In this document: piece after piece, positions 52,070-63,429 of the stretch
How the letters are laid out: each line of letters starts with the position of its first letter
Numbering within the stretch: position 1 is the stretch's first letter
NCBI GenBank assembly: GCA_914767715.1
Contig: OU612070.1
Span: 6,033,501 to 6,097,500, forward strand
DNA from: Membranipora membranacea
Lineage: Eukaryota > Bryozoa > Gymnolaemata > Cheilostomatida > Membraniporidae
Direction of reading: 5' to 3'
Length of the DNA stretch: 64,000 bases
The notes under the pieces: model-generated
Database searches by the model: none
Told to the model about the DNA's origin: nothing
What the model saw: only the letters and a program-made list of their open reading frames with translations
Translations under genes and position numbers: made by a program

Positions 52070-52222
52070 ATGCCAAGAACCTCATACACCATTCAGCAGA
52101 AACTGGAAGTATTGAGAACAGTTGAAAAGAATAACAACCTTGACAAGACTGCATGGGAATTGAACATTAATAGACGCTTTATTCAAAGATGGAGAGCTTC
52201 CAAACATCATCTACTGATATGA
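52070..52222 (+). pseudogene. Transposase N-terminal helix-turn-helix remnant, 50 residues
   Basis: The ORF starts MPRTSYTIQQKLEVLRTVEK and ends with WELNINRRFIQRWRASK before TGA. Spacing and residues (SYTxxxKLxVL, then RxIQRWR) match the psq/CENP-B type DNA-binding head found at the start of pogo/Tigger and related transposases. The rest of the transposase is missing. It sits inside matching terminal repeats, so it is probably a relic of the parent element's own gene. Confidence 0.75.
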
Positions 52223-52953
52223 TTCACTTACAAGGCACGGTGTCTTATAGCTGTGGGGTGTCTTATAGCTGTGGGGTGTCTTATAACTGGAGCATTTCTA
52301 TTTTTTCTGAGGAGGTGATTCACTTATAAGTCCGGTGACTTATAGGTGAGGGATTACGGTATGTCAATGGGTATGGCATACAAGAGTTGTTTCCTCATTG
52401 ATATTGGAAGGGCAACTCAAAACTCTTACCATGATATTACTATATATATTATTTATATGAATATATTCATATGCAGTAGACAGTTCGATTCAATATCTTG
52501 TTATTGCTTTCACATACAAGTGATATCAATTGATCCTGACAATATTAATAGTAACAACACTATTAAAAACTTAACATTTTGATATAAGTAGCAGCACAAG
52601 TGATATCAAAGTCGCACATACAATGATGCAGTCATCGCCTCAGCTCTGAAAAATTATATTGTAACACATGGCCTGTTAATTATTTGAACATCAACATTAA
52701 AATTTACATTTCTGAAGCAAATTCAATAAGCTGATTAATACTTTCGCCTAAGCTGCTTATAGCGAGAGATAACCTGACATTTTTACCTACTATGCACCGG
52801 CCAAGATCATCACCCGATTCCGAGTCCCTGGGAACCAAGACGGGAGCAACCACTGATTGGAGGATTCGTTGATTATGCATGTCACAAATAGACTACAAAT
52901 TGAAGCTGCAGTTTATAGACTTGGAAACTTTTATCCTTGATATAGTGTGAGTT

Positions 52954-53789
52954 TTATTCAGGCCGCACTTGAGACTTGACACAAAATACCGATATAGATC
53001 TGCATATATTCCTGAAATCCTTGTTACAAATGTGACGGATGAAAAAGTTCATTGCACTATTTAAGATCATAAAGTAGGCAGCCACAAAGTCAAAAATCAC
53101 TGGTGGCTGCGAGTGTGGAAATGGGGAGAGTCGCCATGTCAAAAATATAATTGATGGAACCCAGCACAAATAGTATATACCAACAACTAAAGCAACAGAC
53201 ATCATTGACTTTCTTATCCTTGCTCTCCTTCTAAATTCTGCTTTTCTCAACACATTTAAAATCATAAGATGAGTCACGAGTGCAACCAAGAGAGGTATCT
53301 CAATGACAAGGCTACTAACTAGGGCAATATAAGACCATTTTTCTTTAAACATGCATGTTGCTAATACTGGATTAAATTCAGCCTTTATAAATCCAGTTAA
53401 CACTGAGCTCATCAGGATGAGAACAATGACGAAAAAAGCGCTTGCAAAGAACCCAACTGCTATGTAAGCTGGTTTGTGGCTTGTTACAAATCTTCTGTGT
53501 TGAGTCTGTCTGAAGTTGGAGAAAAACTTATCGCACAGTGTATCCACATCGTTGCTGAGCTTACCATATGGTTTAATATAGCTATGGTTTCACATAGCTT
53601 GTCATTTATTTGTAGAACTCCTGTTGTGTATCCAACAAACGCTACCAGATGGGGTAAGATTGTTGATAAATCAACAACAGCCAGACAACTCATGAGGTAT
53701 TGTTGAAGTTTTAATCTCTTCATGCGTTTGAAAGTTATCAGAGTGAGACAGTTGGTTATGATGATCAAGATAAGCATAGTCCCATTCAC
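52954..53789 (-). pseudogene. Rhodopsin-family GPCR 2 with frameshift in TM3
   Basis: On the minus strand, 53789 to about 53530 encodes TM1 to TM3 (MLILIIITNCLTLITF; YLMSCLAVVDLSTILP; LCETIAILNHM), then the frame changes near 53530. The second frame, to 52954, continues from a DRY-like DKF through TM4, TM5 (ALVSSLVIEIPLLVALV), TM6 with the CWVP motif and TM7 (FMILNSAMNFFIRHI). About 270 residues in all, no intron within. TM7 lacks NPxxY (NFFIR). The two frames overlap for 64 bases, so one base or a few bases not divisible by three were lost or gained. It may be a recent pseudogene, a bad allele or an assembly error. The codon before TM1 follows CAG, so a 5' exon may exist. The TAA stop lies inside an AATAAA. 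Confidence 0.78.
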
Positions 53790-56700
53790 AGCAGCTACCT
53801 GAGCCTCAAACTGTCTCTATTTAGTTTCCAATCAATGGCAGATTCTACAATCCAAAAATCATATTCCATACAAAACTTCAATTCAAAAAATTGCTAGTAT
53901 TTTGAGGCGTCATTGCTATCGCATAATGTCTTTGAAATCATAAATGTTGTTAGAATGTATTTAACACAAGCCCTCGATTATGCAATTCTAAGGCCAGATT
54001 TCACACTTGAAATGGTTCAATAAAAAATGGTACAGTAGCATCCATATCGCTAATATTTATAGTCTATTTTGGACAAGAATATCATCTGAACAACATTTGG
54101 TAGTGTAGTGGCTGTGTGGGTGTTTTTATTGCATGCTAAGTACAAGAAATATTTTACAAATGTTTATATCTTTCAAGAGGAGGAGAAAACTTTTACTATT
54201 ATCCAAAACAATACTCAGAAAAAATTGAAATTGCTCTTGTCCATGAAAAAAGTCTTAAACCTTTATTTACTCCATCTTTAGAAGGAATAAAATTTTGTTT
54301 GGGGGCATACATTGGCTCCTCATTGCGAGTTGTTCAGAAACCAAGTTACATGCAATGAGCTAAGGCCAAACTGTGCTACGCTTATAGTAAATAATAATTA
54401 ATTGCCAATGACTCAGCTTTCCAATTCTACTTCGAGGTTTTACTCAAAACTGTTGAAGAATTGAAATAGGCTACCAAAACGTGATTCAAGTTTGGCCAGA
54501 TTTGCAAGAATCTTGAGTCACCTCCCGTTACCATAATAAATAACAATAAATACAGCATTTGGCCGAACAATATGACCAATTTGGCCGAAATGGCCGATTT
54601 GGCTGAGGTTGAGCATGGCTGATCTAGATGACAGTTTGAAGATTTGTATCTTAATATTTTAGCCCTATTAAAGAGCGGGAGTTAAAAGTTTTTTTTTATA
54701 TTTATCTATATACCCTGAACTCAAATGGATGCAAATTTTTTTTTTCTTTTCCCTCACATACACAAATCTTGAATGGTTGACCCTGCCACCTCATGAGTGT
54801 TTGATAATGTAATGCGACTAACTCACATTGCAAGCCATCTGAGTAATGAGTCTAGTAAAAGGCGGTCATTATGATATAAACAGTTCTTTAGGCTGCCTCA
54901 TATAACCATGTGCTTTCAGAATGTTTGTATACAAATAAGTAGCCGATGACACAAAAGTAGGAAGCCATGTGTCCTACCCTTCTCTGAGTGAAAATTGATT
55001 ATTAGTAAAATATTTTAAGATGCCTCTCATTAGTCAAGCACACTACTAGTTGGCCGATCAGATTACTACTGTAAAATCCACGATGGACAATAAAGGAGAC
55101 CGACAAAATTGTAGACAAAGTTCTGTTTTCATGTTGTATTTTTTGTTCTCTTCATCCATATTGAGTACCACTACTCATCATAGGTAATAAAATTATAAAT
55201 CATGCATACCATATGCATACATATAGGGAATTGACAGGCGTTTAGGGGTATATTTTTTATATTTTACTTGGTCAATTGACCAAGAGGTAAAATAGTTTAT
55301 TATTTTATTACTATTTCAAACTTACGTCTGGCGGTATTTTGATTTTATCAGGGCTCTGACAAGGTGCCGGTCATTCATCTAGATCAAGGTGTTAATTTGA
55401 AGTTGCCTCACTGCAGTGACATTTTGATCATGATGCATTGATGCACACATGCAATGCCCTCATGCACACACACTTCCCTTTTCTTGCAGATGTTATTTAT
55501 TATAGCCACTACATGTCACAATTAAGACTCATTGAGACGCAAAGATAGACGCCAGATTTTTACAACCTGGCAGTAGCCTGTGAGTGTGCACATTCAGTGT
55601 AAACAATCCAGTCTAATAGTAAAAACATGCGCATTAGCGTGATATATCGATGTAATGTCAGCAATTTCAATTGTGAAGCATGATGCAAGATCAGCTTTAA
55701 TTCATCTTCATTGCATCAGTGATTGCAAAACTTTGACACATGTAGAATTTGATTTGTGCTGCCACTCAGGCAAATGTGTGCTCATTGAATTCTGCATAGC
55801 TCAAAGATAACTTATTAAGGCTTTATTTTTAGAATTGTCCCCTATTGGGCAAATAATTTGCGCAAACTGATCTTTATAATCGATGCATGAATTTAGCATA
55901 CTAGTTGATGACGTCATTGGTTTCATCAATTAAGACTGTAACAACTTCACTTTTTCGGCTGGTTAATCATACCCTAATTTTGATGGTCAGTTTGTGCAAA
56001 TTATTTTTCCATTAGGTGACAATGATGAGATTGCAGCCTCATTTTCTTGTTTTGAACAGAATTCATAAGCACACATATGCCTGTGTGACATCAGTCATGC
56101 TATTAGAATACTAATACTAATTTGAGAACTTCTGGTCCAATTTTCGTAATTTTGAATCCTAATTGTGACTGAACCTTGTATAGGAGTTTTGGAAACCTCA
56201 ATTTCTATTTTTATCACTTCCATTGATTTATATTGCATTTAAAAAAATTAAGCCACTGGTGCCCATACAAATGAATTGGAGTTGCAATTAACTGTGAGCA
56301 TCTGGCTGAGAAGACCAAGACTTCATATCAAACAAGAGCGGAATAGCGTACTGTAGTTCCATCAGCGTTATTTTGTGATAAAAATTTGTAGTAGCAATCC
56401 TCGAGATGAATTTTAAGTACTAAAAATGGATAGTCATTTAGCAACAGACATTAATTAACAAACACGCTTGTGAACAACCGTATAAAACACTAAATGTGAC
56501 GAAATGTCCGGGACTTTGATTTTCCTTTGAACTTATGAGTTGATTATTTCAATTCGAGTACAACTCCTGATTCAAATCTTGGGAGATCCCAAAATAATTT
56601 TTTTGTTTTGTAGGTATTTCCCATGCAATTGCTTACTGTACAAATATTTTTGTTTTGTTTTGAATACAAACGAAGGATACTACAAAAGAAAAAATGAGTA

Positions 56701-57361
56701 CTCTAGGTGGTGCTATGAATAAGTTATAAAAAATGAGTGAGTTTCTGATGAAATTTCATTATTTAAACCTATTTAATTAATATTAATATTACCGATAGGC
56801 AAATATTATTGGCGTTTGAAAGTTTACAATTCTTTCAAAAAAATATGTAAACTTAGCATGGAAATTGGTGATAAGCATGTTTATGTTTAAATAAATAGGT
56901 ATTAAAAAGTGGTTATAGATAAAAAATTGAAGTTTAAGGCATTGTTAGTTGAATGTTGCTAGTCTACAGGCACCGCTGCATACCACTCCTTCTCCAGCAG
57001 TCATTATATGCAAATAGTTAACAAGACAAGGGAATTTGGCAGGATGTTGTTAATTGGTGGAAACTTTTTCAATATTATAAATTTGAAGGACATTAGCTGT
57101 AAAAACTCAAAATATTTTGCATGACCTCACAAAAACCTGTAATAATAAAGTAAATCAAGGGCAGAAAAAAGACTGAGAATGCAATTTCATTTTATCAGCC
57201 CAAATATAAAAAGAAAAATGTTTGTGATACCCTGTATTGTTTGTGATGTCGCTATATAGACGGTAAATATTATTTGAGCTCTTGGATAGTGACAATAATT
57301 CTAAACAATAATATTAAGGTTAGCTTCTTGGCATAACTCATGATTTGACTGCAGAAGATGG
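53790..57361. other. Gap between GPCR 2 and the astacin gene
   Basis: No exon is seen. The MITE at 55757-56095 is listed separately; the rest is AT-rich sequence without recognisable features. Confidence 0.4.
55757..56095. mobile_element. MITE, second copy of the 23580 family
   Basis: It matches 23580-23890 from GCCACTCAGGCAAATGTGTG through GGGCAAATAATTTGCGCAAA and GAGATTGCAGCCTCATTTT to the CATCAGT end. Terminal sequences are imperfect inverted repeats. It is about 30 bases longer than the first copy because of an insertion near 55925-55970. Confidence 0.78.
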
Positions 57362-60300
57362 CTAACATTTCTGTACTTTGATTGCATCGACAGCAACATG
57401 CCAGTTTCCAGGCTCATGAGGTGTTGCCTTCAATTTCAGCTGTAAAAGTAATGCAAAGCATATCATTATGCAGGTAAACAGTAAGCATATTGACAAGTGT
57501 AAAAACTCTGCTTTTCTAAATATTTCGCGCATTAGAACTTTTCAATGTAAGGAGCATAGGAGACACTGTTATTGGCTCAATTGTTTATATAGAAGGAGAG
57601 GAGATAAGCTAGAAAATCACAATATATCCGAAGTACTAATATATCCCTCCAGACCTGGTTTCCTTTAAGGTGGGCATGACAAATAAGAATGAATCTGTTG
57701 CAGAACATCAGCCTGCGATAGAGATGTTACGAATGCAAAGCCCTACCTTCATTCGGTTGCCGCTGGTAAAGCTCTTCTTGTAGGTTGATGCCTGTCTCCA
57801 TGTGCTGAGTGTTCTAAAAAATGGGTCAAGCAAGGTTAGGATTATTTCTAAGAGTTGCAGTAGTTGTGACATTTCACTCATGCATAATGGCTTATTTCTG
57901 TCAAGTAAGGGCAATACTACAAATTTATCATGATAGAGTTTTACTTTGAAAGAAAGAATGCTGTTTTTTATTAATAAGCATATAGCTCAGATCTTGTGCT
58001 AAAACATAATTACTATATAAAGCTTTATCAAGACCTCATGACTTTGTATTATAGAACAAGATGTCTTACCCCTCAAAGAAGGTGTATGTGAAGCCACTTC
58101 TCCCATTATCTATCTCGTAACTTCTCCACACTCTGGCATTCTGAAGTCGGAACTTCACATCAAGACACCAGTCCCCTGCAGAGTCAAGCCATTCTGTCTC
58201 TATCTGTGCTATGTCTCCTGCACTCTAAAAATAAAACAAAATCAAACTTTGATTTTAAATTGTACAATTGAATCAGTTTCGATGAATCCACTGTGAAAAG
58301 GATAATTGACCAAATTAGGCGTAATACTAGCTCACTTAGATGGCATCTCTTTCCCATTGGAGCAACACTGCGTTTTTGTGATTTTCTTTTTGTCGATTGA
58401 ACAATTGAAATGGTGATTCACTGTAAGTAATAGACTCACTGAGCCTTCGACATAGAGATATTTATCATTAGATGGAATATCTTCATCTGTTGCATCCAGC
58501 CCATTTGTTACAACAAAATCTAGATTGCTTTCTGTTGACTTCAGCATCGGGCTGATAGAGGACCCATCTACATGGAACCTGAATGCAAACACGCATACTC
58601 CTCCATCGAGTCTATGAGTTAGGGGATCACAGACACAGGCTCCTGAGGCAATGTCACAGACTGTGTCATCTAAGGATGAACAGGCATCTGCTCCCTGTGC
58701 TTCACAATGACATCCTGATCCGATGGCTGTGCAAGCTAAAAATATAATGAATACTAATAGTCCTGATCTATCTGAACATGACTATGATAATATACTGAAA
58801 TCAACAGCAAAAAAATTATCCTGTAATTTTTAAACATTGAACTACCTATATTGACAGGTAGTCCGTTGCCATGGTCTAGTTGAAGACAGTTTGGTGTCCA
58901 TATCCACTTTGGTAGATGCTTATGATTCAGGTCTGTCAATGATGACAATATAGATATTAGAGATGGCGTTCATTAGAAAAAAACAACTCACTTGAAGTGG
59001 ATGTGCAGGTGCCAGCATTATTATATAAATTCTGATTACATTTACAGGCACCGGTATCAGTATCACAGCTACTTTGTGGTACACCTCCACATACACCGCT
59101 TCCCTTAGTGTCACAGAAACAAGGTTTATCGGCAGCGTTACAGGAGACAGCTGTAAAAATAGTCATAGTATCAGTGAGGTAAGTGTGACTGTGAATGAGA
59201 TGCAAATTTTTCAAGAGAAAATCTGATAATTATGGTGATGTTTGACTGTGAGATAGGAGTTTGCTCGTAAAATGACTTCATTGCTTTACTCACAGTTAGT
59301 GTTGATACAAGCTCCATTCTCTTTCTGGTATCCTGATTTACATACACATGTGTCAGTGCTGCTCTCACATTCAGAGTTAGAGTCAGCAGTGTCACATGAT
59401 CCAGAGTTGAGTGAGCACTTACAATCCACACCAAGTGCATCACATTGAATTGCTGAAGAAAAAGGCATAGAGAGTCACATAATGTATGTGCACGTCAGAA
59501 AGGACAATCAATTTTGCTATGTTGGTAGAACGACATATCCCTTTGACTCTAAATTGATTTTAATCAATTTAAATTAAGATGGCATAACTCGTCCCTTGGA
59601 CTCTACATAGATTTTTATCAAGTTAAATTAAGACTGCTTAACTCGATAAAGAGAGTTGATTATTGCCTTCTCAGTATGTCGCCTAACACACTATGTTTTT
59701 CTGGCTAAGAATGATTTGACTGCCCATGTTTGCTTGAGAGTGAAGTTAGGAACATTTTTAAAGCAGATATTATATCATATTATTTTTATGCTATAAATGG
59801 AAGAAAATACTGCAGAACTCACATGAGATCAGTGTGCATAGACCAAAGTGATCCACATAACCTGAGTCACATTCACACTGATTATTGAGGCTATTACAGG
59901 TGCTGTGATCTACCCCATCACAGGCATCTATTCTCTGTGTGCAACCGCACTCCTGATTAGGCATCGGACAGGCTGAAAATAACGCAAAGAGTATGATGAA
60001 GGCTAATTAGAGTAGATCGAAATATTAAATATTGATAATAATAGAATGTACAGGGCTGAGTTTTTTTTTTACTTTTAAAGCATATACTATGGCGAATTAA
60101 TAAATTACAGCTGTCAGTGGTTACAGATTGTATTATTGATAATTGAGGCTGTCGGTGGAATTGATTTGATCATAAAATAAGACATACATGATCCACAGAC
60201 AATGGCTGGAACTTCAGCATCGTTAGATCTGCAGTAACAATGACAATCCTTCCCTTGGAATGAACCTTCTGGGCAGTTAGCAGGTTCGCAACCATCTATA

Positions 60301-63300
60301 GATGTGAAGAATAAGATAATACAATACAATACAATACGTTTTATTATATTATCTGAGATTTGAAACATGTAAAACTGAAATTAATGTAGATAGTGCTAAA
60401 CACTCACGGTCTTGTCACATCATATGGATCGATCATACATTTTTTTTTGGTGAACCATGATGATTAAAATCACTTACCATCACAACTATACATCGCCGAC
60501 AGGAGTTGGACATCCTCAAATGAGAAAGTAGGGCTTCTACCAATGATATCTTCTTGGGAGGGGTCCGATGGTACACTAATGGTATTGCCTCCATCGGTGC
60601 TAAAATACTAAAACAAAAACAAAATCTGATGTATGAAACCATATCCCTGCGGAACGTGCACTCTGATTATACTGAGGGTTGAAAAATTATGTGCAAGGGA
60701 AACTGAAGACCACAATTAGGAGGTATATTGCCTACAAACTTGCACTACTTTACATGTGTTCATAATCATTGAAAAAGTGCACAGCAATACACAGCTTTTG
60801 CCCAGAAAATGTCATACTCACAGCTTTCCCATAGTGCATGATGCTGTCATAAGCGTATTGAGTGTTGAAGACATTGGTTGCGGCTACACTGGATTTTTCA
60901 AAGTTACTTCGGGACGAATCAGCTATTGATTCATAGTTAACTGTAATATAATCATCTCTATCTGGTCTGGTGTGCTGATGTCTAACTCCTAAAGAATGCA
61001 TCAACTCGTGTATCGGGGTCTTCTTTGCCTGAAATGAATGGAAATAGAATTAACCTTCTCATTATGACGCAATACCTAGATGTCACTTTCAAGCTAGAAT
61101 AATCAGAGAAGGAGCTGTCCGCTACTTTATAAATGTGTTGACAACTCTTATAGGTTAAAGGTTTCAAATGAGGTTGTAAGCCATGCTGTGTACGTTCATT
61201 ATGGATTTCTTTGAATCATGATGCAGGTTATCTTTAATATCAACAAAACAAATTGTAAACCGTTGAAACTTACATCTAGGCAATTTCTACCGAGGCTGAG
61301 TTGGCCTGGGCTGTCTGACCAGAACCAATAACCAATATAGGACCAGCAGCCTGAGCCCTTAGTTATGTCCACATAGTTATTCTCAGTTGTCCGCTCTTTG
61401 AACTTGACACATGTAAAGCTATCAAACTCAGCTAGAGCTTCAGCAAACACAGCCTGCTCACTGTCAGCTGAAAGATGATAATAAAATCCATTCAAAATAC
61501 ACAAATATATATGGAAGCTAGTGATGGCAAATTGTCATATTCCCGCAAGACAGGCCGAGACCAAGACAGCAACAACATTTGAGACGAGACTGAGAGGGGA
61601 TCGAGACAATATCGATGTCGATGAAATTGAAAACTGCACTTTATTGGCATCTGGAAATTGAATATTATACAAAAATGACTTTATTAATTTTGGCATTACA
61701 ATTTTGGAAGATCAATGGTCACGAAAATACATCATAATACACATTAGGTGTTGACTGTACATACAGCCCATTGAGTAATCATCATGAAAATGTTTTTAAT
61801 GAACAAGTCTTGACATGTGTCTGTGTCAAGATGACACAGTGTCTCAGAAGACCAGTCTCACGAGACTGAGTCATTGCCATCACTAATGGAATCTTTGACA
61901 ATAATCAATATTTTTAGACTCAAGTTATTACAATTTTATGTAAACCTAGTATAATAGTACTTACTAAAGATGGCACTTGGGAAACTGTAGATAAGAGTCT
62001 TATCTGGCCAATAGTACAGAGTTTCTTTGATTGCATTTCTCCTCGTTCTCCTTCTTGCATTTCTCTGCCTTACTCTAGAATTTCTTTGTTGTGATCCTCC
62101 TGCAGAATTTCCTTGATTCTTTCTTGTTTGACCTCTGCCACTACCTTGTTGGTTGCCTTGTCTCCTTTGAGTTCTTTGTCTATTTTTACTGCCTCGAGCT
62201 CTACTTGGAGTTTGTCTGTTGTTTCCACCTAGATCAATGTATGATAATTACATCCAAACTAATATTCTTGCAAAGGAAATACTATGATACCTCAAATTCC
62301 AAAAGTTGTAATCAGATGAACTGTAAGATTAGGGGAGCTTCAATGTAGATTATTGAATCATTGAATGTCTTTAACTCTGCTTCAATTTATCATTATCAAA
62401 TGTTTACTACCGAGAATTTTTCATGTATGTACCATATTGATGGAAAACAAACCTTCAGAAGGTGATTCTCTCCTCCTGGAATTGAGAGTCCTCAGTTTAG
62501 TGTCCTGCTGGCTTACAGTTCCACCTGTGCCTTTTCCACTTGCTCCTATCTCTACCTCTGGAATGTCTTTAGCCTCACCTTCCATAATATCTAACTCAAC
62601 GATCTGACCCATACCGTTAGGTCCATGGGCTTTGTCGGGTCTCCCTAAATACAATATTAATTTATGTACTATACAAAAGAAATAACTTGATTGGAACACA
62701 TCATCTTTAGAAATCATATGAAAATTCTGTTTTAAACGCATTATGTTGCAATAACTAGGCTTAATTTGGACTGGCTGCTGGAATTTCAAAGATACAGTAA
62801 AATATTCGCGTAGCAATAAACACTGTCCTCTTATATAACTCATACCATAAGGGTTATAGTTCGATAGGGTTTGCAAAAATAAATTGTTTTGTAGGCATAG
62901 CAGCTGTCAAGTAAACTACAATGCAACATGGCAAACATTCCATCAAATTATCAAACTGTTTAGCAATATGATAATAATTGTATTGCAATGCGCAGTAAGG
63001 GTAATAGAATAGTATCGATAGTTTTATATTTGAAGTGTTGTGAGCGTTTGGAAAATAAATAAGGATTCACATAGAATCTACTTACTTCCAGTCCTTTCAA
63101 CACCTCCATACTTAAAGCCTGCAGAGTTAGCTATCAGTTCATCCATGGGGGTAGCAGATAAATCTAAATTCATTTTATGGGTCATTACTCGATGCCTGCT
63201 GCCTCTTCCTGCCACCACAGTTAGGTCCATCAAACCAGTGCATACTATTGCAAGACACTGTGAACATAAAATGAGATCATAAAATAAATATCACGAATAA

Positions 63301-63429
63301 GGTCATGTTATGAACTTTATACAAATAAAATTAAAGAAATTCTAGAAAAGACCTGCCTTTATATGAATCACATATCAGTGAAAAAAGTTGTCTATGATGC
63401 TTACTCACCAAGAAAATGCAGACCTTCAT
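57362..63429 (-). CDS. Secreted astacin metalloprotease with Cys-rich EGF-like modules
   Basis: Exons on the minus strand: 63429-63409, 63257-63086, 62644-62453, 62228-61965, 61467-61274, 61028-60822, 60607-60478, 60295-60188, 59972-59823, 59452-59294, 59150-58992, optional 58932-58846, 58735-58440, 58224-58070, 57813-57747, 57439-57362. They join in phase to 783 residues (812 with the optional exon). The order is a signal peptide (MKVCIFLCLAIVCTGL), a propeptide of about 190 residues rich in Arg, Gln and Gly ending in basic RRRTRR, then the astacin domain. The zinc site HELMHSLGVRHQHTRPDRD (about residue 288) and the Met-turn SIMHYG are present. Cysteine-rich modules of 8-9 Cys follow, most on 1-1 phase exons, then a C-terminal domain with DSAGDWCLDVKFRL. 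The protein is probably an extracellular protease. Gln replaces the usual Glu after the third zinc His. Confidence 0.9.
59530..59645. repeat. Imperfect tandem duplication in an astacin intron
   Basis: Two neighbouring blocks share CYTTTGGACTCT-like starts, then ATTGATTTTAATCAATTTAA versus ATAGATTTTTATCAAGTTAA and a common AATTAAGA(T/C)(G/T)G end. The unit is about 55 bases. Confidence 0.6.
61511..61893. mobile_element. hAT-like MITE in astacin intron 4
   Basis: The body 61519-61885 (367 bp) begins TAGTGATGGCAA and ends TTGCCATCACTA, perfect over 10 or more bases. The flanking 8-mers ATGGAAGC (61511-61518) and ATGGAATC (61886-61893) match at 7 of 8 positions, fitting an aged hAT target duplication. 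No coding potential is seen. Confidence 0.85.

Larger units (their letters stand above)
51757..52361. mobile_element. pogo/Tigger-like MITE with TA duplication
   Basis: The element 51759-52359 has perfect terminal inverted repeats starting CCGTAATCCCTCACCTATA, each bounded by TA (51757-51758 and 52360-52361), as in Tc1/mariner-pogo elements. The right subterminal part has three copies of GGTGTCTTATARCTG (about 52240-52285). It contains two further items described separately: a tRNA-like relic with T run (51880-51960) and an ORF for a helix-turn-helix head (52070-52222). No DDE catalytic domain is present, so it is non-autonomous. Confidence 0.88.
50097..52953. other. Gap between the two GPCR genes
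   Basis: It holds a 33-bp tandem duplication (50901-50966) and the pogo-like MITE (51757-52361), listed separately. I see no gene otherwise. Confidence 0.4.

Noticed and set aside
62421-62876. 151-codon minus-strand ORF starting MQTLSNYN
   Set aside because: Only 62453-62644 joins the astacin gene in phase; the upstream part is intron.
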